From: an uncultured Saprospiraceae bacterium
GTDB lineage: Bacteria > Bacteroidota > Bacteroidia > Chitinophagales > Saprospiraceae
Direction of reading: 5' to 3'
Assembly (NCBI GenBank): GCA_937980645.1
Contig: CALJPQ010000025.1
Span: 119,855 to 183,854, forward strand
DNA: 64,000 bases
The translations under genes were made by a program, and so were the position numbers. This document shows, in pieces, positions 61,001 through 64,000 of the stretch (position 1 is the first letter of the stretch; the number at the start of each line of letters is the position of its first letter). Under the pieces are notes generated by a model that was not told the origin of the DNA, ran no database searches, and saw only the letters and a program-made list of their open reading frames with translations.

Positions 61001-61147
61001 GTCGGCCTGGCTTGGGCCATCATCGGCGGCTTAAGTTCTTCGATGTTTCTGTCGCTTATCTTCGTGCCGGTGGTGTATGCGCTTTTTGACACTTGGCTGG
61101 CCCGATGGGGCTTAGACAAAAAAGAGGTCATTGAGTTTGTGGAATAG
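58028..61147 (+). CDS. RND efflux transporter (HAE1/AcrB-like)
   Basis: 1039 aa inner-membrane pump with twelve helices in the classic RND 1+5+1+5 pattern. It starts MNLTALSIRRPSLVIVVFAV. Proton-relay aspartates D401-D402 lie in GILVDDAIVVIENI. Porter-domain motifs include GASPAEVENAVARPLEDAV, and the C-terminal repeat has GLVGKNAILVVDFANHLKQR and RFRPILMTN. Drug or lipid efflux across the envelope is the usual role. Normally partnered with a membrane-fusion protein and TolC-like channel; neither lies adjacent. The next gene is a small NAD(P)-binding protein. Confidence 0.92.
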   Translation: MNLTALSIRRPSLVIVVFAVLMFMGIASYLSLPIEMVPKFDPPVITISAIYPGASPAEVENAVARPLEDAVASIEGVQLIQIGSNEGICFIALELDQQIDLDRAVQELQRKINQILPTLPREVRPPVVNKFALSELPVMRLAVRSHLAGTEFYDMVKNRLLPELTQVRGVAQISILGGEMREVRVNISRSRLEQYGLSLLQIAQVIQASNLEFPTGKVVSGDTQVRIRLAGKISTLEELRRLVVGRSRQGGLIYLSDIADVQDGAREPEVFSRLNGEPTLALEVRKQGDANAVEMSRLLLQKMGQLEQAYRHEGLRFEVISNSTVFIRQATDAVIHDLLMAVVLVALVMLLFLHSLRNAAIVLVSIPTSIVSTFVMMKVAGYSINMMSLLGLSLSIGILVDDAIVVIENIYRHLEMGKSRVQAAYDGRQEIGFTAISITLVDVVVFLPIIFTTGLVPNLLRQFCMTVLVATLMSLLVSFTLVPWLASRVGRLHRFEGRNLAGRLVLRFETFLDRMAEGFVNALRWALRNWKTKATVLLIIGVLGAGAGWLVTSGFIGNAFIESGERGEFLIEMELPKTASLAQTDAAVRQVEEWLRQQEHVRRLFTTVGTTTKSFGLSAPYVAEILVELAPYPRPRRVSTDVFARQAKLALEERIAGAQIRANPIDILGLSFAPIEVRINGPNLDSLLAMSDEVMRAMASVPGCVEITPSVEAGNPEVQVVVDRQRMAEYGLTMAQLGLTLQTAFSGNTDARFRDGANEYPIRVVLDAFDRRSAEDIRNLIIVNPLGMPIAIRQFAEVREGSGPTRLERRDRLPSVQFSASVIGRPTGTVAREVKAKVMALRPPAGAHFQFGGDLRRQEESIGSIGFALWASLVLVYLVMVALYDNWMYPFVVLLSIPLSVIGAFLAMALAQQNLTVFTGLGLLMLVGLVGKNAILVVDFANHLKQRGLGLKQALLQATKLRFRPILMTNISMIIGLLPLALSTSAGSAWKVGLAWAIIGGLSSSMFLSLIFVPVVYALFDTWLARWGLDKKEVIEFVE

Positions 61148-61200
61148 CGCTTTGTTTTACGCTCACTGCCGCCTCGTATTTTTCTCAAAATGAATTGACG

Positions 61201-61842
61201 ATGAAGACCGCTCTTCTCCTCGGCGCTACAGGCTTGGTCGGCCAGCATCTGCTCCAGCGCTTACTCGACGACCCGCATTACGACACCGTAGTAACCCTGA
61301 CGCGCCGCCCGCTAACCACAGCACACCCGAAGCTGCGCTCCATCGTGTTTGACTTCGAGCACCCCGACCCGGAAGTCGTGCGTGCCGATGACCTTTATTG
61401 CGCCTTAGGCACAACGCGGCGCGAGGCCGGCTCGAAAGCCGCTCAATACCGCGTGGATGTGGAGTATCCGCTAACCCTTGGGCATATCGCGCATACCAAC
61501 GGCGTGCGGCAATACCTTCTGGTCTCGTCGGTAGGTGCCAACGCCCGCTCACCTTCATTCTACCTGCGCATGAAAGGCGAACTGGAACAGCAATTGGCGG
61601 CCTTGGGCTTTGAGACCTTCATCTCCGCCCGACCATCCCTGCTCCTGGGCAAACGCGCCGAATTTCGCATGGGGGAGCGCATCGGCATCGCACTGGAGCG
61701 GCTCTTCCGTCCCCTCATCCCACCGCGATACCGAGGCATTCATGCCGACCAGGTAGCGGCGGCCCTTATCACCTTAGCACACGCTAACTTACGTGGAAAG
61801 CATTTTGTAGAGTCGGAACAACTAAAACGGGGCAACGTCTAG
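61201..61842 (+). CDS. NAD(P)H-binding protein, atypical SDR, HTATIP2-like
   Basis: 213 aa. Rossmann dinucleotide motif GATGLVGQHLL at residues 7-17. RRPLTTAHPKLRSIVFDFEH and DDLYCALGTTRREAGSKAAQ, then YRVDVEYPLTLGHIA and LLVSSVGANARSPSFYLRMK (a YxxxK-like catalytic pattern) are typical of HTATIP2/YbjT-type short oxidoreductases. Substrate unknown. 53 nt downstream of the RND gene on the same strand, so possibly cotranscribed. Confidence 0.85.
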   Translation: MKTALLLGATGLVGQHLLQRLLDDPHYDTVVTLTRRPLTTAHPKLRSIVFDFEHPDPEVVRADDLYCALGTTRREAGSKAAQYRVDVEYPLTLGHIAHTNGVRQYLLVSSVGANARSPSFYLRMKGELEQQLAALGFETFISARPSLLLGKRAEFRMGERIGIALERLFRPLIPPRYRGIHADQVAAALITLAHANLRGKHFVESEQLKRGNV

Positions 61843-61870
61843 TCTCTTTTAAGGAGTTTTCCCGTTTTTC

Positions 61871-62662
61871 TCAGGGGTTAGGATGTTCTCGTTTCTTGAA
61901 TATGACCTTCAATAGATATACTAACAAGAAAATATCGCCCACTGTACCTCCTATGGCTAAAAGGAGGACCGCTAGCGAGTCTGCGCCATTGCACGCCAGC
62001 ATGCAGGAGAGTACAGCAATTCCATAAAGGATGGCTCCGAAAAGGGCTATGGCAAGCAGGGTGAGTAGAATTTTAAACACCACTACATCCAATGGCTCTT
62101 TGTGGTCACTAGCGACGCTGGCCAGAACCCGTTCTACTCTATTTACCGCTTTAGCGACCAGATTAAGCTTAAAGTTATTCCACCTTTGTTTAATCGTGCG
62201 TGTTTTTGCTGTTCTCTCGTCAGATCTTGTGGGCTTGAGCGTAGCCGGGTTTTCGCCCTTAGGCAACATTCCAAGCACAACAGGACCCGCTGACATTACA
62301 GAGGAAGTGTCGCTCTGAGCAATTGTTGAAAGCAGAGGCGCCGAGATACGGTTGCCGAGCAGGAACCAAAGGGCCGTACATATCACGACCAGGGCAAAAT
62401 CTGCCGCCTTACGGCGATAGTAGAAGGCTTCACGGCCTAAGCGATTCTTCAGGGCCTTCGGTGGATAGGTCCACGCAACGAAAAGTGCCAACACACCTAG
62501 GAACCATCCTATCGGATCGGCAGGTAGGATGTAGCTCATCATCGCTGCCGCTACGCCACCATGAAACGCCAAAAAACTTACTAGTGCTTTCAGTAAAATG
62601 AAAAGACCTATCGCCCATAAGCGGTGGCTTTGGGCCCATAAAATGACAGTACTCACCATCAT
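61871..62662 (-). CDS. Hypothetical inner-membrane protein
   Basis: 263 aa. Predicted membrane helices at about 12-33, 40-63, 85-107 and, near the C-terminus, 198-250 (two). A cytoplasmic or periplasmic basic stretch (about 125-190) lies between, with KPTRSDERTAKTRTIKQRWN. No family recognised. No exact -7 box was seen. More AT-rich than the RND neighbour. Existence is supported by length and by the clear membrane pattern, but function is unknown. Confidence 0.6.
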   Translation of the reverse strand: MMVSTVILWAQSHRLWAIGLFILLKALVSFLAFHGGVAAAMMSYILPADPIGWFLGVLALFVAWTYPPKALKNRLGREAFYYRRKAADFALVVICTALWFLLGNRISAPLLSTIAQSDTSSVMSAGPVVLGMLPKGENPATLKPTRSDERTAKTRTIKQRWNNFKLNLVAKAVNRVERVLASVASDHKEPLDVVVFKILLTLLAIALFGAILYGIAVLSCMLACNGADSLAVLLLAIGGTVGDIFLLVYLLKVIFKKREHPNP

Positions 62663-62867
62663 TTTTTGTTTAAAATTTAGACAAAGAGAAATGAGGCCTT
62701 ACTGCATCTGGCTTTTTAAATACCAGAATATGATGTTAGAGCGGACATCCTGCGAGAGGTAAGGGAAGCCTCATCACAGAGAAAAACATTGCGCCCATCC
62801 AAAGCAATGGCGTCAAGCCGCAGTTGGCAGAGTGTCATATTCCGGAGTGCTCCCGTTCCTGTGTCTA

Positions 62868-62875
62868 TACCTTTG
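62868..62875 (+). promoter_or_regulatory. -7 element TACCTTTG of the hypothetical lipoprotein gene
   Basis: Exact match ending only 4 nt before ATG 62880, the clearest leaderless case in the window. Confidence 0.65.
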
Positions 62876-62879
62876 CTCC

Positions 62880-63551
62880 ATGCACTACACACTCCACAAT
62901 TACCCAGCTATCCTGGCTTGCGTTCTGTCGTTGACAGTCGCCTGCCAAAGCCCTACCCCATCTGCACCAGGTCAGGCTGATTTCCTAGCCTTCTTCGCTC
63001 CTCTAGCCATCCCTGATACGCTGCGCGTGGAGGTACCAGGCGAAAACGACCCAGACCCTGTTGGAGACTCAATACCAGCGGCGCTATTTTTCAGTGTGTT
63101 GGACTCTGCCCTATTACAGGAGATCGCATACGTGGCTGAGGCTGGTGGAGTTGACCGCATCTGGGGGCTGCGGCGCTTTTCGCTGAGCCTAAATGTAGAG
63201 GCTTGCGTAGTGTATATCCAGCAATTGTGGTTCAAGCACATTTCTCTATTACTATACAATCGGCGCAAGCGGGTGTTCACCGCTCGGCACACGTTGGCCG
63301 AATGGTATGGAGGCGAAAGTGGCCAAATGCTCGTTGGAAGCTGGCTGTTGGACTACGACGACGATGGCGACCGGGACATCGTGCGACGAGTCATTCAGTA
63401 TAGCCTTCTTACAAATCATGACCACGAGGTGCGGCAAATAACCGAAGAGACTGCCGAAGTGCTGCTGTGGTACGGCGAGCGCTTCGAGGCACAGCCGACG
63501 TCCGACACGGCAGCGTTGGCCAGACGATACCCTATTCGCTCCTACTGGTAG
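62880..63551 (+). CDS. Hypothetical lipoprotein
   Basis: 223 aa. Lipoprotein signal with lipobox TVAC (Cys22) in ILACVLSLTVACQSPT. The mature part has no recognised domain; it is acidic at the front (VPGENDPDPVGDS) and has a DYDDDGDRD stretch, a possible Ca-binding or dockerin-like loop in an otherwise unknown fold. ATG 62880 is supported by the signal and the -7 box; an in-frame GTG at 62832 would be upstream of the promoter. Function unknown. Confidence 0.65.
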   Translation: MHYTLHNYPAILACVLSLTVACQSPTPSAPGQADFLAFFAPLAIPDTLRVEVPGENDPDPVGDSIPAALFFSVLDSALLQEIAYVAEAGGVDRIWGLRRFSLSLNVEACVVYIQQLWFKHISLLLYNRRKRVFTARHTLAEWYGGESGQMLVGSWLLDYDDDGDRDIVRRVIQYSLLTNHDHEVRQITEETAEVLLWYGERFEAQPTSDTAALARRYPIRSYW

Positions 63552-63600
63552 GCGATAGTTGGGTTCAAATGAGTGCGTGCGGTAATCGCCACTAATTACC

Positions 63601-63608
63601 TATGTTTG
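63601..63608 (+). promoter_or_regulatory. -7 element TATGTTTG of the last gene
   Basis: TAnnTTTG match, 26 nt before ATG 63635. It overlaps an in-frame ATG at 63602, which argues for the later start. Confidence 0.5.
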
Positions 63609-63634
63609 CCGCCTACTTATTTGTTTCAGTATTT

Positions 63635-64000
63635 ATGAAGCGCTTGTTGCTCTGCTCGATTGCTGTCATTTTGCTTGCTGTTAGCCTGCAAGCCCAGGCC
63701 GACAAAGAGAAGTGGGAGGTTTCGGCTCCGGAAGGCATTCCGCTCCGGGAGGTGTCGTTTATCACCACAGAGGGCACATGGATGAATGTAGACGTCAGCC
63801 CAGATGGTCAGACATTGGTATTTGACCTGTTGGGCGACATTTACCTCCTACCTATTTCGGGTGGTGAAGCGCGCTGTTTGCGCGCAGGGCTGGCCTGGGA
63901 GGTACAGCCGCGTTTTTCGCCCGACGGGCGCCAGATTCTCTTTACTTCCGATGCCGGCGGCGGCGACAACATCTGGGTCATGAATGCCGACGGCTCTGAA
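63635..64000 (+). CDS. Secreted TolB/PD40-propeller protein, 3' end off the window
   Basis: 122 codons to the edge. Signal peptide MKRLLLCSIAVILLAVSLQA. Then EGTWMNVDVSPDGQTLVFDL, GDIYLLPISGGEARCLRAG and RFSPDGRQILFTSDAGGGDN, standard PD40 blades. N-terminal propellers with this exact opening are found in large amidohydrolase (imidazolonepropionase-like) fusion proteins and in TolB-like proteases of the S9/S41 families. Which one cannot be decided from the part present. Confidence 0.78.
   Translation, partial: MKRLLLCSIAVILLAVSLQAQADKEKWEVSAPEGIPLREVSFITTEGTWMNVDVSPDGQTLVFDLLGDIYLLPISGGEARCLRAGLAWEVQPRFSPDGRQILFTSDAGGGDNIWVMNADGSE

Overview
The window is a 64-kb stretch of GC-rich Bacteroidota chromosome. 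The lineage call rests on several signs. There is a fused MurF-alanine racemase. There is a PorP/SprF gene paired with an OmpA/PD40 protein, and two proteins carry C-terminal type IX secretion (T9SS) sorting domains. DUF2480 and DUF6089 proteins are present. A TAnnTTTG promoter -7 element, typical of this phylum, sits just upstream of many genes. The rich T9SS/OmpA repertoire would suit a Saprospiria- or Chitinophagia-like organism, but I cannot place it more precisely. Both ends are cut: a DUF1028 gene runs off the left edge and a TolB/PD40-type gene runs off the right.

Layout. 0-8.3 kb: DUF1028 protein (minus), glnS, tRNA-Cys, murF-alr, sdaA, then a convergent rlpA. 8.7-21.7 kb: a long plus-strand series of an OmpA/PD40/TPR envelope protein, serine hydrolase, SPFH protein, photolyase, PhoD-like phosphatase, gpsA, an AGMO-like monooxygenase, dus, a CCA-adding-type nucleotidyltransferase and a SPOR-OmpA protein. 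21.7-24.9 kb: GbsR-like regulator, LRR protein, a paaB-paaC pair without the rest of the phenylacetyl-CoA epoxidase genes, and a zinc-ribbon transposase-like remnant. 24.9-33.5 kb: TMTC-like GT-C/TPR protein, the sprF plus ompA pair, a membrane-tethered AAA-like P-loop protein and a large helical-repeat protein. 33.9-42 kb: secreted and surface proteins in more AT-rich DNA (T9SS cargo, PQQ-type propeller, a secreted 'asparagine synthetase B'-type protein, a DUF6089 barrel and a PKD-domain T9SS protein). 42.3-49.3 kb: a ferritin / C39-peptidase ABC exporter / HlyD operon, DUF1573, OsmC plus an alkyltransferase-like protein, and pabB. 49.5-53.3 kb: a ThuA-glucose dehydrogenase-cytochrome c fusion followed by an intergenic block of palindromic repeats. 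53.3-57.7 kb (minus): the scpB-DUF2480-lytic transglycosylase-redoxin operon, then an ECF sigma factor with a membrane-anchored barrel protein. 58-64 kb: an RND pump without adaptor or outer-membrane partner, an SDR-like protein, two hypotheticals and the truncated last gene.

How the genes fit together. Much of the window is envelope biology: peptidoglycan synthesis and remodelling (MurF-Alr, RlpA, lytic transglycosylase, SPOR and OmpA proteins), T9SS-associated surface proteins, and export. Housekeeping genes for translation, tRNA modification, lipid precursors, folate and chromosome segregation are interspersed. No phage, integron, CRISPR array or intact insertion sequence is visible. The points I would look at first are the ferritin-linked peptide-exporter operon, the atypical AAA-like membrane protein, the sigma factor/barrel pair, the nested intergenic palindromes and the many near-leaderless promoters.
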